Shown: positions 1 through 12,722 of the stretch, one piece after another | Numbering within the stretch: the stretch's first letter is position 1 | How the letters are laid out: each line of letters opens with the position of its first letter | Source of the DNA: Artemisia argyi | Lineage: Eukaryota > Streptophyta > Magnoliopsida > Asterales > Asteraceae | Assembly: GCA_030686995.1 (NCBI GenBank) | Contig: CM060685.1 | Coordinates: forward strand, 23,544,065-23,608,064 | Direction: 5' to 3' | DNA length: 64,000 nt | Notes under the pieces: generated by a model | The model's input: the letters and a program-made list of their open reading frames with translations, nothing else | Databases searched by the model: none | Told to the model about the DNA's origin: nothing | Program-made: the position numbers and the translations under genes

Positions 1-378
1 TGGCCTTTTCTGGCTTTATTTATTTTACTTTCTCATGTGTGTCACCGGATGGCAAATGCTGATGAATAGAAAGTGGTTCCTTCAGAAGCTTGGTCATGAA
101 GGTACACAGAATAATCTTTATGTCGTATTTACCTTGATGTTAAACAATAAGAACAATAATGTTAATTAACCACTTTAAAGCTTTTGTAGGTCTGAACAAT
201 ATGTTGATGGCTTATGAGGAAAAATCTACGCATGCTCTGTGTATCTTTTGATTAAGAGCGTTGAATAGCTACCCCGATAGTTAATACCAAAGTTTAAATA
301 GACATCATCTATGGAGTACAAATTACATCACTAATCTACTCTGGGTCTACTCTCGTATAGGGGTGTTAATTAAATTAA
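1..378. other. Degenerate repeat block, no gene
   Basis: No coding potential is visible. The stretch around 261-360 (rows mentioning a shortened open track of 'agtttaaata', then 'gagtacaaat', then a 'tactctcgta' motif) is a diverged copy of sequence seen again near 4860-5000, 9740-9860 and 11690-11830. It belongs to the old block repeat described in the findings. Confidence 0.5.
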
Positions 379-790
379 GAGTTAACTACATTTTTGGTCC
401 TTGTGGTTTACCGGGTATAACGATTTTGGTCCAATAGTTTGAAATGTAACGGATCTATTCCAAAATCCGACGACCCGTAACACTTTTGGTCCAATTTTAC
501 TAACACCGTTAGTTTGACTATGTTTGACTGATAAATATGAGGGTAATTTTGTCATTTGGTTTATTCTATTAAAAATAAGTATAATTGGTTTATACTTTAT
601 ACTCACCCACCACTCACAAACACCCACTCACATAAACACATTCATATTCTTCTTATCCTTTCCCAGATATTCGGCCAAAAATCACCGGCAACCACCCCCA
701 CCTCCGGCTACATACCGAGATAAGACACACCACTGCACCACACTACTCTTCATCTTCTTCCTTTTTCTACTCAAAACACTCATCAATCTA
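379..790 (+). mobile_element. Truncated long-TIR Mutator-like element (left end)
   Basis: The first ~150 bp, starting GAGTTAACTACATTTTTGG, match the left terminal repeat of the complete element at 33520-35480, including the shared phrase ACCGGGTATAACG and the later CCGACGACCCGTAAC. Beyond the terminus both copies have a C-rich, Pro-coding low-complexity stretch. No matching right end follows. The copy appears cut at about 790 by LTR-like sequence starting TGTAACGCCC. A 94-residue reading frame at 524-808 lies in it but is proline- and threonine-rich low complexity and is probably not a gene. Confidence 0.6.
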
Positions 791-1500
791 TGTAACGCCC
801 GACTATAAATTTATATTTTAACATTGAATACGCCGTACAGGTTCTGTCCTATACACCGTATCGATCTGTACTTGTGAAAATTACTAAACTAAAAATCTGA
901 ATAAAACACATCATAATTATATAATACATAAACATGGTACTTAAATTATGATAGCGGAAGCGTAAAACTACGAGTGCGGGTGTTAACCCAAACACCCCTA
1001 TTTTGACCCATTTTCAAATACATGTTATATATATTTACACATTAATATTAAAACATGACTTATATGATTCTGACACTTAATCATAAAGTTTTGAGGCGTT
1101 AACAAGCTGAATAACAAAGTATGGTTGAGATGCTCGTCACCTATATACACGAGCATTGCCGATCTCCTAACTCATCTTCTTAATCTACATGTCCCAGCGT
1201 CCTTAAGACTTAACCTGCAAAACATGGAAATTGAGAACGATAAGTCCTGATGACTTAGTGAGTACATGGGTCTGAGTCTATATCTAAATCTGAATCTAAA
1301 GAATGATAGTTCTAGCTATATCTAAATTAACACTTGCAATTCTGAACATAAACATATTTCAAATGCTATAAATGGTACGACTAATAGTCGTCTTACTACT
1401 TGTGCATGAGTCTGAGACTTATTCTGAATTCTTAATCATACATGATATCTGAGCACGTGCATTCTAACTAGACGATGCTTAGTCGTCATGCTATGAGTGA
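791..1500. repeat. LTR-like fragment (Ty3/gypsy type, tentative)
   Basis: It begins TGTAACGCCC, a common start of plant gypsy LTRs. Around 1205-1275 it has a run of the form 'cctgcaaaacatgg ... gataagtcctgatgacttagtgagtacatg', which resembles the layout near 61285-61340 (cctgaaatacatgctt ... gagtgaaattcatag). Both may therefore be LTR pieces of one superfamily. No coding region, primer-binding site or partner LTR is visible. Confidence 0.35.
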
Positions 1501-1509
1501 GAACCTCCC

Positions 1510-3975
1510 TAGCCAACGAGTACTCTTCTAACGGCTCGAGTCGATCTCGATCAAAAATTAGAGCTCGATTAGTTTGACGAGCCGAGCTTTAAAAACTAAT
1601 ATTTGGCTCGGCTCGTTCGAAAACTCCCGTTTAATAATCACGAGTCGAACGAGCCGAACGAGCTAGTCGAGCTTAACGAGCCGAACGAGCTACTCGAGCT
1701 TAACAAGCCAACACTTAATCTATATTAGTTTTTAAGTTTATTTTAAAATTTTAAATATATGTTTCTAATATGATTTAGATTCAAGTTCTAGCTTATTATT
1801 TCTAAGCTATATATTTATACTTACTTGAAAGTAAGCCTCCTCCTTTTACTTGGACTTTGTTTTATAGGCTCTTTGTTTGTCTTGTTTTCTTCTCTTTTCC
1901 TATGTGGGATGTATTTTCTTTTAATTCTTTTTCTTAACATGTTTGTTCTTTTACTTACATCTTTTATATCTAATACATTATTATTTTTTAGTTATTATAA
2001 GTTTATCAATCAACTAAATGACAACTTTTTTAAGTTTAATTTATATAAACACATTCGGGGCATAAGGATTTCGAGTCTAATTGGTCCCCTTTATTTAGTC
2101 CATTCGTCTCCTCGAAGATGTACAATAAATACGTAAGACTAAAGGCACAGTGAGGTCGTGTGTTGTATACATAAAATATCGCACATATGATTCAAATGCA
2201 TGAAAAATGATAACATAACATATAACTTATGGGATCCCGACAATTGTGTTACGGAGTATTAATAATTTCTTACTAACCCTTTTTGCTAGTCTTATTGTTT
2301 ATAAAGTCGAAATCACAAAGATAGAGACTTAAAACACGATTGAAATATTATTAGAACATTTTCAATCAAATTGTATTGATTAAAACAATGTACATGCATA
2401 ATTTTATGAAATGGAAATGCACATGTATATAACAATAAATCACATAGATGCCACAACAATGATATGCAACGCATAATAAGGGATTATAGTGTACATCCCC
2501 GTTTAGTAAAAGCCACGAGTACTCACCTTAATTACAAGGTAGTTGCGTTTGTAATTATCAGAACCTATATCAATTCGGTATCACGAATTAATCATTTTAC
2601 AGCTAGTTGATACTTACATGCTTTCTTGATTTTAGATGAGTTCCTCATCTAGAAATTTTTTATTATGCTTAAAAAGCATGATCTAAGCAAAAAGAACTAA
2701 AGTCACGAGAGCTAGGAAATAAGAGTGTATAAACATATTTCATGTCTAGTTTATGGTCAGCTAAACTTGTTGTGCAATATAAACATATTTTGCATGTGTT
2801 TTTGATCGAGTTCGATCATTTGAGTGAATAGTTAAAGTTAATCAGTTAGTTATGCAATTTAAACATTTATAGTTTGCACTTATCATTTTTTACGATTTTT
2901 ACAATCATATGGACTAAGCAATTGATTTGTAGGATCTATAGTTAAACTATCATCGTAATTACGATTCACAATCTTTCAACGTTAAGAAATCAATCACAAT
3001 TAGACATTTTCTTAGTTTTCAATTAGTAAAGTTGTTTGCTTAGATTTATTATGAATTTAAAATTGTTTAGATTTAGTGTAAATTTGAATAACTCACAATG
3101 TACCCTTACTACCCAAACATTATTTGTATAGAAAATAATCCATGATTTTAGTTTCCGATTCACTCTTCTTATTTACATCCATGATAATAAATACCTATTT
3201 ATATGCATCATTTAATTGAGATTTAGTAATTTTGATAGTTGGGCTTCTAAAAGAGTCTTACATGTTGTATTAATATTGAATTAGTTTATTTTTTGTTTCA
3301 TAACATTATCGTGATTGTATTTGTATTGGTTATTCACATTGGATTTTTTTGTTGTTGTTTGATATTTATTTGTAATGTTTAATACTAGGTTTGATACAAT
3401 ATGATAGTTGTTCATATTTATAAACTTTGAAAATATCATAAGAACAAGAGAAATCAAAATATAGGAGTGACATGACTAGTAAACTTATCCCACATCGCTT
3501 GAATATGAAAACTTTCAAGAGAAAAAACTCTATATAAGCAAAGTCCCCACCTTATTTTGAAACATAGTTAAGCATTAAATGTTATAAAACATTAATTGTG
3601 TCTTCCTAAACAAGCTTTTTTGAGCTTATAAGTTACATAAACTTTAGTTTGAGTATAAGAACATTTTTTTTATATAATTTTTATAATTGTAAATGAGCTT
3701 TCGAGCTCGAGCTTGAGTTAATAAACGAGCCTATCAAGTTCGATCTTTTATACGGACATATTAAGCTTGAAAGTTAGTTTATTGTAAGAGTAAAAAAAAA
3801 GTTATAAATCCTAAACGAGCTTCGAGCTCGAGCTCGAACAACAAAAAAATATTCGAGCTCGAGCTCGAGCCAAGTTTCAAAATTTTATTCGAGCTCGAGC
3901 CAAGTAGTTAATAAACGAGCCTAGCTCGTTTAGGCCAAAACTCGACTCGGCTCGGATCGTGAACACCCCTATTGG
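1510..3975. repeat. GAGCTCG-rich repeat, probably a decayed TIR element
   Basis: The two ends (1510-1710 and 3690-3970) are dense in degenerate CGAGCTCGAG and GAGCCGAACGAGC motifs in inverted relation, and the right end closes with GTGAACACCCCTA. The interior is AT-rich without coding potential; a 103-residue frame at 1825-2136 is hydrophobic low-complexity translation and not convincing. No target duplication could be matched, so the class is unknown. The end motif resembles the GGGGTGTTCA ends of the elements at 14660 and 28375. Confidence 0.4.
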
Positions 3976-5746
3976 CAACACAAAAAAAAAAAATGAAAAA
4001 AGAAAAAAAATGGAGATGTGTCGATTGAGAATCGAACAGCAGACCTGCAAGTCATATGGCAATAAACTTACCAAATGAACTACACTCCATCCTATAATAC
4101 ATATCTCCATACAGCTCTTTAACATAAAATGTTTACAGAAATTAGTTAAATGCTATTGCTCTTTTTCACAAACGCACCCACGCACCATGGGGTCTCCATG
4201 ATTATCATTAACACTAATGTACTTATTTATCATTACAACAAATTTTCTTATGTAGAAATTAGTTGGCATTGAGCACCAATAGGTTTATTTTATGTTACTG
4301 ATCAAGTAACCATTTTGGAAATGTCATTAGTTTGGACTAAGCGAAGGTAACTCAAACTCAGTATGTCTTTTGGTGAGAACGACACATCTATCCATTTTGG
4401 ATAATTTTTGTGACTCACCTTTGTTAGTACCCATACTTATTTAACATCACAAAGTTGTCACTTTTTCTCTTGATACAGATAAATGAAAAGTTTGGACTTT
4501 GGAGTACGAATATTTTTTAAGTGAAAAGATAAGTACTACTAAAAAATAAAGAATTTACTAGTATATTAAACTTTCAGCACATTTAGTGAAGTTCGATTTA
4601 TTTATTTATTTATTTTTCTATAATCAACTTCATCAACACACCGGGCTAATCATAGTAATATTCTAAACATCTATGACCTTCATTCTCTATCATATATAAC
4701 CAAGAAAGATTTCACTTCTTTCATCTATGTGGGATATAGATATGAAATGGTTTTATCAAACACATAATATTGTACATGCATACATGGCACATGCCGACTT
4801 GCTCATTTCTAGTATTCAAATCTATACCATTCATTTGTTCATCACAGAGCATTCTTATTTGAAGCTACTCGCATTCTTAATAAAAAGGTAAAAATTATGT
4901 TATTAAGTGACAACGCAAATTTGAGATGGAGATCTTCTATAGAGTACAAATTATATCACTGATTTCATACGGGTTACTTTACTCTCGTATTTTCGTTCTT
5001 TTTTGTTCGGTTGTGGTTGAGGAAAATATTGTCAACAATACAACTTGTTTTGTGTTTATTGAATTACATGCCATGAAGTTATTTAAGTATTCTTTGCTGC
5101 AGGTAGTTTATAGTTCGAGCGTTTATACAAAGAATATACTTCTTTTGCATATAAGAGAACTTTTTTTCAATTAAATTCAATAGACAATCTTTATGAGACT
5201 GATCAGGTAGCCCCTTGCTAAATGTCAATAGTTCGGATTAGGTGAAACGGACTCGAACTTTGGGTTTCATGAGTGTGACACATCTATCCATTTTGGATAA
5301 ATACACTTTGTTGTTACCTTGTGATTGATTAAGCTCTACATTTTGGATAAATACACCTTTGTAAATACAAAGTTTGGAGTGGTACCCATTTTTTCAAGTG
5401 CCAAAAGATACTAAAAAAGGTGAAGAGAACCTTACATACATTTTCCAATACAAGCTTGTAACGAAGTATAGTAAATCAAACTCCTGTACAGACTTGTGAT
5501 TGAAAACATAGTAATATTCTAAACATGTATGCACATCGTTGGCTCTAGCATACAAACAAGAAGATTTAGCTTCTTTAACCTATGTGGGATATATGTTAAA
5601 ATGGTTTTTATCATATACTCTACATAACACCTACATGTTGACTCATGCATTTCTAGTATTCTAATCTATACTAGTTACCCGTTCAATGTAAATCGTTGTA
5701 TACATATTTGTTCATTATAGATCGTTTGTATTTTGAAGCCACTCTT
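3976..5746. repeat. Block-repeat copies, no gene
   Basis: This stretch has two diverged copies of one block about 0.9 kb apart. Landmarks include 'catctatccattttggata' at about 4385 and 5280, 'tatgtgggatat' at about 4727 and 5580, and a 'tttggactaagcgaa / ttcggattaggtgaa' pair at about 4330 and 5230. Reading frames here are short and unsupported. Confidence 0.55.
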
Positions 5747-5761
5747 ATGATGTACGCCAAA

Positions 5762-7432
5762 AAAACCAAACCCTAAAAAAAAAACTCTCCCCTAGGGGCG
5801 ATTTCTGGCCACCCCTCCCCTTCATCCGATCTGAATAAAACATCATCAAAACCGCCTCTCTATTATTTGTATAATATGCAATCGGTTGTTGCTTGATGTT
5901 ATTATATGGGAAGGGGTGTGTCATGCTTATTTTTTCACTACATCTACTAAAAATCGCTGCCTATCTATAAACCCTAATCGATCTCATATAGTCGATTCTT
6001 TGAATCAAGTTCTTATTAGGGTTTATATTATCGTTACACTTATTATAAACCCTTACGATTTCACTGCCTATTTTTTGGGTTTTCATGATCGCATACCAAT
6101 TATATTTATTCATTCCAGTCGATTGTCATAGTCGATTTTTTGAATATTGGTATGACCTTGTTAGCCGAAACCCTTATTATGATCGATCTTTTATTTATCA
6201 ATTGTTAGAGTTTCGACTATGTATGTTTATATGGGCTATCAAGAATTATCCTAAACCTGCTGGTATGGTTAGGGATAGGATTGCTTTCAAGGACGAAACC
6301 CTTTTTAGGGTTTCGTATCATTTTTTTGATTGTCCTGGGATGTTTTTGGTTCTGGCTGCTCGATCATATGTCTATCTATTTGCTGGAAGTATGTTGCTGG
6401 AAGTTAGACTTGTTTCTCAATAGTTGTACCCTCGTTAGGGTTGTTTGTTTGATGATTAGTCATGTTTGATTGAGGAATGGTATGTGGGTTTGGAGAGTGA
6501 TGATTATGCTGATTTATTTTGATGGATATTAGGGCTTGTTTAGCCCTTGCTGGTGAATTGATTCGTATTACATTATCTCATGTCTGATCGTATTTGATCT
6601 TTTGTAATACGATGTATTCTTGGAGGCTTATGTTCTGGAGTCCTTGTGCATCGTTTCAAAAGTCATGTAGCCATTCATATTTTATTTTTTTGATCGATGC
6701 TATTGGTCTCTATGGATGTTAGGGTTTGATGATTATGTTAATCACCCTTGTGTTAGTCTATGGCAGTTTATGATACCAACGGTTTGCATTCTAATCTTGG
6801 TTGCTTTGGGCAGCGTAATGGTATTCTAATCATGTTCTAGATTGGTTAATGTGTACGTGCATGGTCTTCTTCCTAATGTGAAAGGAAGATTGGTTCATGT
6901 GTTGATATGCTGGAAGATTGGTCATTCTCGACCTGTTTTGTGGGTTAGCATTTGCTATGGAGATTTGCATTGACTTGATCATGGTAGTCTTCTTGTGTGT
7001 CACTCGGATTTGTTGGAAGATTGGTTCAAGCTCGGATATGCTTGAGGTTGGGTCACTTAGACCATGTTTATGCTTCAAATTTATTTGCTACGGAAGTCAC
7101 TCTTATTAGGTTATTAGATTATGCTTTGCATAATACTAATAGAAGACGCAACTGGTTGAAGCTGGAAGTTCGCATGTTTATGATCTGGATCGCTAGGATG
7201 ATTAAGAAGACTTCAATTTTATTTGAGTTGTGATGTATTGTGTTTTTATTGCTAGTCATCGTTAGTTGTATTTAGATCTGGTAGTTATAAGAATGGTCTG
7301 TCATTCTTATATAGTGGTAGTAGTAGTGTCCTTAGGGACTTCGATGAGAGACTCACTCTCTTCCATTGTACTTAAACGTTTTTTATTAATGTATTTTACC
7401 GGGTGCAGGATTACTCCCCTTTACCCAAAAAA
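5762..7432 (+). mobile_element. Retroposon with 15-bp target duplication, possible LINE derivative
   Basis: The insert is flanked by identical 15-bp repeats ATGATGTACGCCAAA at 5747-5761 and 7433-7447. It starts with an A-rich CCCTAAA tract and CTCTCCCCTAGGGG, and ends in TTACCCAAAAAA, a short A-tail. A long target duplication plus a 3' A-tail is the signature of target-primed reverse transcription. The 1,671-bp body has only short frames (for example 6085-6423) and I see no reverse transcriptase or endonuclease motif. It is therefore a non-autonomous LINE derivative, a SINE-like element or a retroposed transcript. Confidence 0.65.
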
Positions 7433-7447
7433 ATGATGTACGCCAAA

Positions 7448-8221
7448 GTTTAAATATTGTACTTACTAAGAGACGGCGCAATTTGAGTGATTTCAGATGG
7501 GTTTACGCTAATATTTGCGTTCATTTTTGTTTGGTTGGTTGTGATAGAAGAAAAAATGGTGATATATGATGCAATCTGCTGTGTTTTTCTTATATTATAT
7601 TTAGATTCAAGAAAGTGTTATTGTTTACGAATAGCAACAGAAAACACAAGAGGCAAAAGATGTAAAAATTAGTCGTCAAGAATTGAACCATAGACCTCCC
7701 GGATAAATGATGGTTCGCTTACCGACTCCCATTATCCCCATACATTGTTAAATTTCATGCTCCACTTGTATATACAAAACTTTACAATGAAACAAACATG
7801 TCCCATATAGATGTGTTATTGTATGCACTATATTATAAACTATTTGTTCTTATTATAAGTTTTCTATCTTAATTAAATAGATGCACCAAGATTTATCATG
7901 TTATGAAGGGTTTATTACATCGTTATTTTATGCTATCTAATTTAGTTTGTTTTACATCATTTTCAAAAATACAAATCAAGAACTTTGGTGAAAGGTAAAG
8001 TATTATAGATTGATAATCACCAAAAAGTACAAAGCCTCAAACACACTACATACGTAGACAATCCTCATGAGTGTCAAGAGTCATCTCAATTAGTTTAAAT
8101 GGTACATTTAGCATGATTGAATTGTAGAATGTTAAGAGCTTAAATGACCAAACTTGTACGTACTCAATTTATACCTTAATTACATGGAGGGACATGCCTT
8201 GGTTCATTTCTGTAGCATGTC
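7448..8221. repeat. Block-repeat sequence, no gene
   Basis: This is the continuation of the host block repeat cut by the retroposon at 5762-7432. 'catggagggacatgcctt' near 8184 recurs as 'catggagggccatgcctt' near 11191, which links this stretch to the block at 10-11.5 kb. No gene is seen. Confidence 0.5.
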
Positions 8222-8229
8222 ACTGCAGA

Positions 8230-8405
8230 CAGTGACGGAGCCAGAAATTAGGAATACCGGGGCCAAATTCTTTTTCTCAAGCTAACAAAGTAATTTAACT
8301 AAAGGTTAAGGGGGTCATTTGCCTATTATAAGGTAAATAGCAAAGCGATTGGGCGTGTTGGAGGGGGCCGAGCACCCCATGGCTCCCCCACTGTCTCCGT
8401 CTCTG
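8230..8405. mobile_element. hAT-type MITE
   Basis: This 176-bp element is bounded by the 8-bp direct repeat ACTGCAGA (8222-8229 and 8406-8413), the target duplication length of hAT elements. The terminal inverted repeats are CAGTGACGGAGCCAG on the left and CAGAGACGGAGACAG read inward from the right. There is no coding capacity. It sits inside a host block whose uninterrupted relative lies at 11190-11390. Confidence 0.85.
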
Positions 8406-8599
8406 ACTGCAGAATCAACATGACATTGTATGGTAACGGTTATTGGATATACATAGAACATTACTACATATTTAGTTTCATAAACATGTATGTACAATCT
8501 TTTTACACAAAAAGTATATGGTACCATTTCTTAAGTGACAACCGATGATAAAGATGTATTTCTAAATGAGGAAGGTATTTTATTTATTTATTTATTTAC

Positions 8600-9202
8600 A
8601 TGCAAGAACCAAAAGAATCACATATGGCAGCTGTGAAACAAATACTACGGTATATCCAAGGTAGTTTGAATTTTGGAGTGCGATATAACCAAGAGAAAAC
8701 CAAGGAGTTAGTGGGGTTTAGTGATAGTAGTTATGCTATGGACCAAGATGATGGTCGAAGCACAACTGGGCACGTATTTTATCTAGGTAAATCACCTATC
8801 ACTTGGTGCTCACAAAAGCAAAACACGGTGGCTCTATCGTCTTGTGAAACCGAGTTCATGGCTGCAACTTCAGCCGCGTGTCAAGGGATATGGTTACGTG
8901 GATTGTTGAGTGAAATAACCGGAATGGAAGAAAGAGTGGTGGTCTTATTTGTTGACAACAAATCGGCTATTGCACTTATGAAAAATCCAGTCTTTCACGG
9001 GAGAAGCAAGCATATAAACACACGTTATCATTTTATCCGAGAGTGTGTTGAAAGAGGCCAAGTACAAGTTGAATTTGTAAGAGGTGATTTGCAGCGTGCT
9101 GATATTCTGATGAAAGCTCTCGCAAGGATTAAGTTCAAGGAGATGCAAGAGCTACTCGGAGTTGAAGATCACCCTATCTCGAGTCAGAAATTAGGGGGGT
9201 GA
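8600..9202 (+). pseudogene. Ty1/copia polyprotein 3' end: RNase H domain
   Basis: The 200-residue frame is the C-terminal part of a Ty1/copia polyprotein. The opening residues MQEPKESHMAAVKQILRY match the conserved segment just after the reverse transcriptase core. They are followed by the RNase H core: GFSDSSYA (first catalytic Asp), SWCSQKQ-like ITWCSQKQNTVALSSCETE (Glu), LFVDNKSAI (Asp) and KHINTRYHFIRECVERG (His-containing). The usual chain end after the DILMKAL motif is present. No protease, integrase or reverse transcriptase lies upstream: homology starts abruptly at 8600 in host block repeat, so this is a 5'-truncated element. It stops just before a polypurine tract, the normal position. 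The domain is well conserved with no stop, which suggests a fairly recent origin. Confidence 0.9.
9193..9199 (+). other. Polypurine tract of the copia element
   Basis: AGGGGGG lies immediately 5' of the putative LTR start TGTTGGA (9204). This is the expected primer for plus-strand DNA synthesis, overlapping the end of the polyprotein frame. Confidence 0.7.
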
Positions 9203-9203
9203 A

Positions 9204-9540
9204 TGTTGGACTAATGATCTGGTCGAGCTAATGATCAGATGGATAGACACCAAGCACATGGGTCAATCACAATTTTAATCTAATTAGGACTCCGTGTTTT
9301 TAGCTTTAAGATAAGGACTGTCTAGCTTTATTAGAATTGTTATAGGATTAGGAAAGCTTATTCTAAACTCCTATATAAACAAACCGAGCTGTGGTTTGTG
9401 ATGGTGTACTTCGATATCAGTTTTTGAGCGTGTATTTTTCTGATTAATTAGAGAGCTTATTCTAGTTTATACTCGGTGCAAGTTTCTGTTTCGTTCCAGT
9501 TGTTTGTTCTTGTTTCTGCCGAATCAGACTTAGTGGTCTT
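9204..9540 (+). repeat. 3' LTR of the copia fragment
   Basis: It starts TGTTGGA directly after the polypurine tract. A TATATAAA box lies at 9372-9379, followed about 100 bp later by T-rich sequence. The right border is not sharp. By about 9550 the sequence reads as host block repeat again ('tttgaaaacataacattattct', compare 'ctgaaaacatagaattattct' near 10175). No terminal CA with a target duplication was found, so the LTR may be truncated. Confidence 0.6.
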
Positions 9541-12500
9541 TAGTGTATTTGAAAACATAACATTATTCTTACCATGGATAGTCTTTATACACTGTACTAA
9601 TATACTATATATCCAAGGAAGTTTTCACTTCTTTAACCAATGTGGGACTATGGGATATAAGGTTCAATTGACCTTAATCAAATAATACTAACAGTCCATG
9701 CTACTTAAGTTATATGTTCATTATAGAGCGTTTGTATCTTGAAGCTAATATCATGACTAATGCCAGAGTTTAAATACTGTAATTAAGTGACGATGCAATT
9801 GAACTCTCATATCATCTACAGAGTACAAACTTTATCACTAATTTCACATGGGTTACTCTCATGCACAACAATAGCATCATTTAAGTTGCAATCCAAGTTG
9901 TGATGTAAGATACTCGTTAATTACTGTTGGCTTGTCTTGTATACAATGTACCTTGTTATGTTTTTAACACAATGCATGTAAGTAAAAAACGAAATTTCAT
10001 AATGTCTTTGAAAACTTGAAAATGAATAAAAAATTTGGACTTTGGTGTACGAATATTTTTTTAAGTGAAAAAAGATGTACCACTAAAAAATCAAGAATTT
10101 ATATAATTTTTCAAGACAATGAGTTGAAGAAGTTTGAATTTTTTAATTTTATAATCAACTTCATCAACACAATGTGTCTGAAAACATAGAATTATTCTAG
10201 ACATGTGAGATGCTCAGTCTCTATAGTATATAAACAAAACAGATTTCACTTCTTTAACCTATATGTAGGATATAAACATGAAATGGTTTTATCAAACACG
10301 TGATATTGTACATGCTTACTTGCCCACACGTGAATTGCTATTATTCTAATGTATACATTCATCAGATGATAAGAATACAAGATGTATGGAAACATGTACG
10401 TTAGGGTAAAATGATTTTCAGCATGTGTAATGTATGTAATTGAGGGGAAAAAAACAAAAAAATAAAAAATAAAATAAAATAAAAATAATAAAAATTCTTA
10501 TGGCAATCGTTTAAAAACTGATTGTTGCAAATACATGATAGTGCAAAAGCCAACATTATGTGACTAAATGTTTGACACTTTGACCACTTTGGCTATGTAC
10601 TACACTAAATGAGACATAACAAAATAAACCAATTAAAATTGATGTATTATTACAATATTTTAGTGTCCTTTAATTTGTTTCTATGGCGGTTGTAGTGTTC
10701 TGCTATGCAAGTAACATAATACAAGCCTTTTATTTGTTAAATATATTTTATTTTAGCCTTTACGAGAACATTTGTGAATAATATTAATAGACTAAGGTAT
10801 CCTTTGGGAAACTTCATTAGTTTGGTTTAGCTGTTTAAGTGAACCGTAATCAAACTCTGTGGCATTTGGTGGGTATTTTGGTAGGACTCACACCACATCT
10901 ATTCATTCTGGATAGATATGGTTACACATGTTCGGTGGGACCTTGTGAGCGATTGAGTAGGACATTGGTATGATGAAGTTGTCACTATGTCTCTTATGCC
11001 TTCACTAGAAATGTAGGCAACAAAGAGGGCTCAAATAACCAATGTTAAGCCCTTCATATCTTATTCACATGGATGGCAATGGACATCTAGATGAGTATGA
11101 ATGATACCTTTTGCATATATGATTGACTTGTACAATCGTGGGCTTAAAAGGCCAAACTCATATGTTCTCAACAAAGACGTTACATGGAGGGCCATGCCTT
11201 GATACATTTTCGTAACATGTCGTTACGTACAGTAGAATCAATAAGGCTAGGTAAGTGAGGTGAATCAGTCCAACATTTAGAGATTGAAATTAACACCAAA
11301 CGGCAATCGAATATACATAGACATTATGTTTAGTTGAATAAACATAGGTACATTTTTTGTAATTAAAAAGTTTGGAGCACCACTTTTTTTAAGTGACAAC
11401 AAATAATTAAAAAAAAAAAAAGGTATTTGTTAAGTTAGAACAGATATTAAAAAAAGTCAAGACTTAATAGAAAATGCCTTCAAAGTTTATTTTTTTAGCT
11501 AATATAATAAACTCCAAGTGCATCATCTAACCGAAAACATGATAGCATTCTCAACACAAATTGTTGTCTTACAATGTAGTATATAACAATGGAACATTTC
11601 ACTTCTTCCACCGATGTGGGATATGTATAAGGTTGAACTGTAAATAGCAAAGTCTACTATACTACACCAGTTATATGTTCATTATATAGTTTGAAACTAT
11701 TCTGACAGTTAATGCCAAATTTTGAATACAGTTATTAAGTGATGACAAAATTAGATTCAATTCAAATGCCCTTTACGGAGTAAAAAATTTATCATTGTTA
11801 TCGTATGGGTTTACTCTCTTATTTTCATTCTTTTTTGTTTGGTTGTGGACTTGTGGTCCATGAAAAAATAGGCGATAACGCAACTCATTTTGTGTTTCTT
11901 GAATTACATGCCATGAAGATAGTTAAGTATTCTACGTTACAAATAGTTTAATTAATTCAAGCCTTTTATGTGTTAAATATAGTGACCTTAGCATATAAGA
12001 TAAGTTTTGTATACAAAATTAGTAGGAAATCTTCGCTTGTGGAACATCAATAGTTTGGATAGGTGAACAGGACTCGATTTGAAAGGGCATTCACATCTGA
12101 AATGGTTTTTTATCCTTGAATTCATCTTTTAGATGTTTTTAAGCACCCATTATGCGGGGACTGATTTAAAAACTAGATTGACCATAACCAAACTGGCCAA
12201 AAGCAAATGCTACCTTGGAATCTTTACTTTTTTCTAATTTGAAAAAAATAATCTGAAATGTATATAGCTTTGGAAGGTTGAATAAAAGTTACAAATAAAA
12301 TATGCAGAATCGATTGTAAGAAAGCCTAAAATCGAAAATAGACCAAGATCCTGATAGCTGTTTCTAATCAAGTAGTCGCGTTGGTCTATTTGATTTTTTC
12401 AGCTTATCTTTTCCATTTTTAATTGGGTGGTTGGGACAAAGTTACTTGTACCTTTTTAAACCATTCCTAGAGTTTAATCTATACCTTATTTTTAATTGTG

Positions 12501-12554
12501 TGGTTGGGACAAAGTTACAAGATCTGATATGCGTTTTATTCCTATCGTGTTTGC
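9541..12554. repeat. Block-repeat copies, no gene
   Basis: Further diverged copies of the host block are present. Landmarks are 'tatgtgggat'-type phrases at about 9638, 10255 and 11609, 'cattagtttggtttag' and 'caatagtttggatagg' at about 10812 and 12045, and the promoter-like 'atataaacaa'. The interval 10440-10500 is an A-rich low-complexity run. No convincing coding sequence is seen. Confidence 0.55.
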
Positions 12555-12722
12555 GCAGATAGTTGAACCAGTGGCGCATCAAGCGACTCAAACCCACCAA
12601 AGCAGATAGTTGAATCAGTGGCGAGTCAAGCGACTCAAAACCACCAAAGCAGATAGTTGAATCACTGGCGAATCAAGCGACTCAAAACCACAAAAACAGC
12701 AGATATTTGAACTAGTGGCGCC
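12555..12722 (+). repeat. 47-bp minisatellite, about 3.5 units
   Basis: Units start GCAGATAGTTGAA at 12555, 12602, 12649 and 12699 (periods 47, 47 and 50). Each contains a variant of AGTGGCG-ATCAAGCGACTCAAA. In one frame the repeat reads QIVEPVAHQATQTHQ, but a stop follows quickly, so coding is unproven. It lies shortly upstream of the CACTA end and could be part of its internal sequence. Confidence 0.8.

Noticed and set aside
524..808. 94-residue plus-strand frame as a gene
   Set aside because: Low-complexity Thr/Pro-rich translation inside a MULE terminus, without a domain or a conserved counterpart at 33.7 kb.
4020..4095. tRNA-like stretch with a 'gaatcgaacagcagacct' phrase (similar at 7680, 27967 and 30125)
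   Set aside because: It resembles a degenerate complement of a tRNA T-arm, but no cloverleaf or acceptor stem could be formed. Probably repeat remnants.
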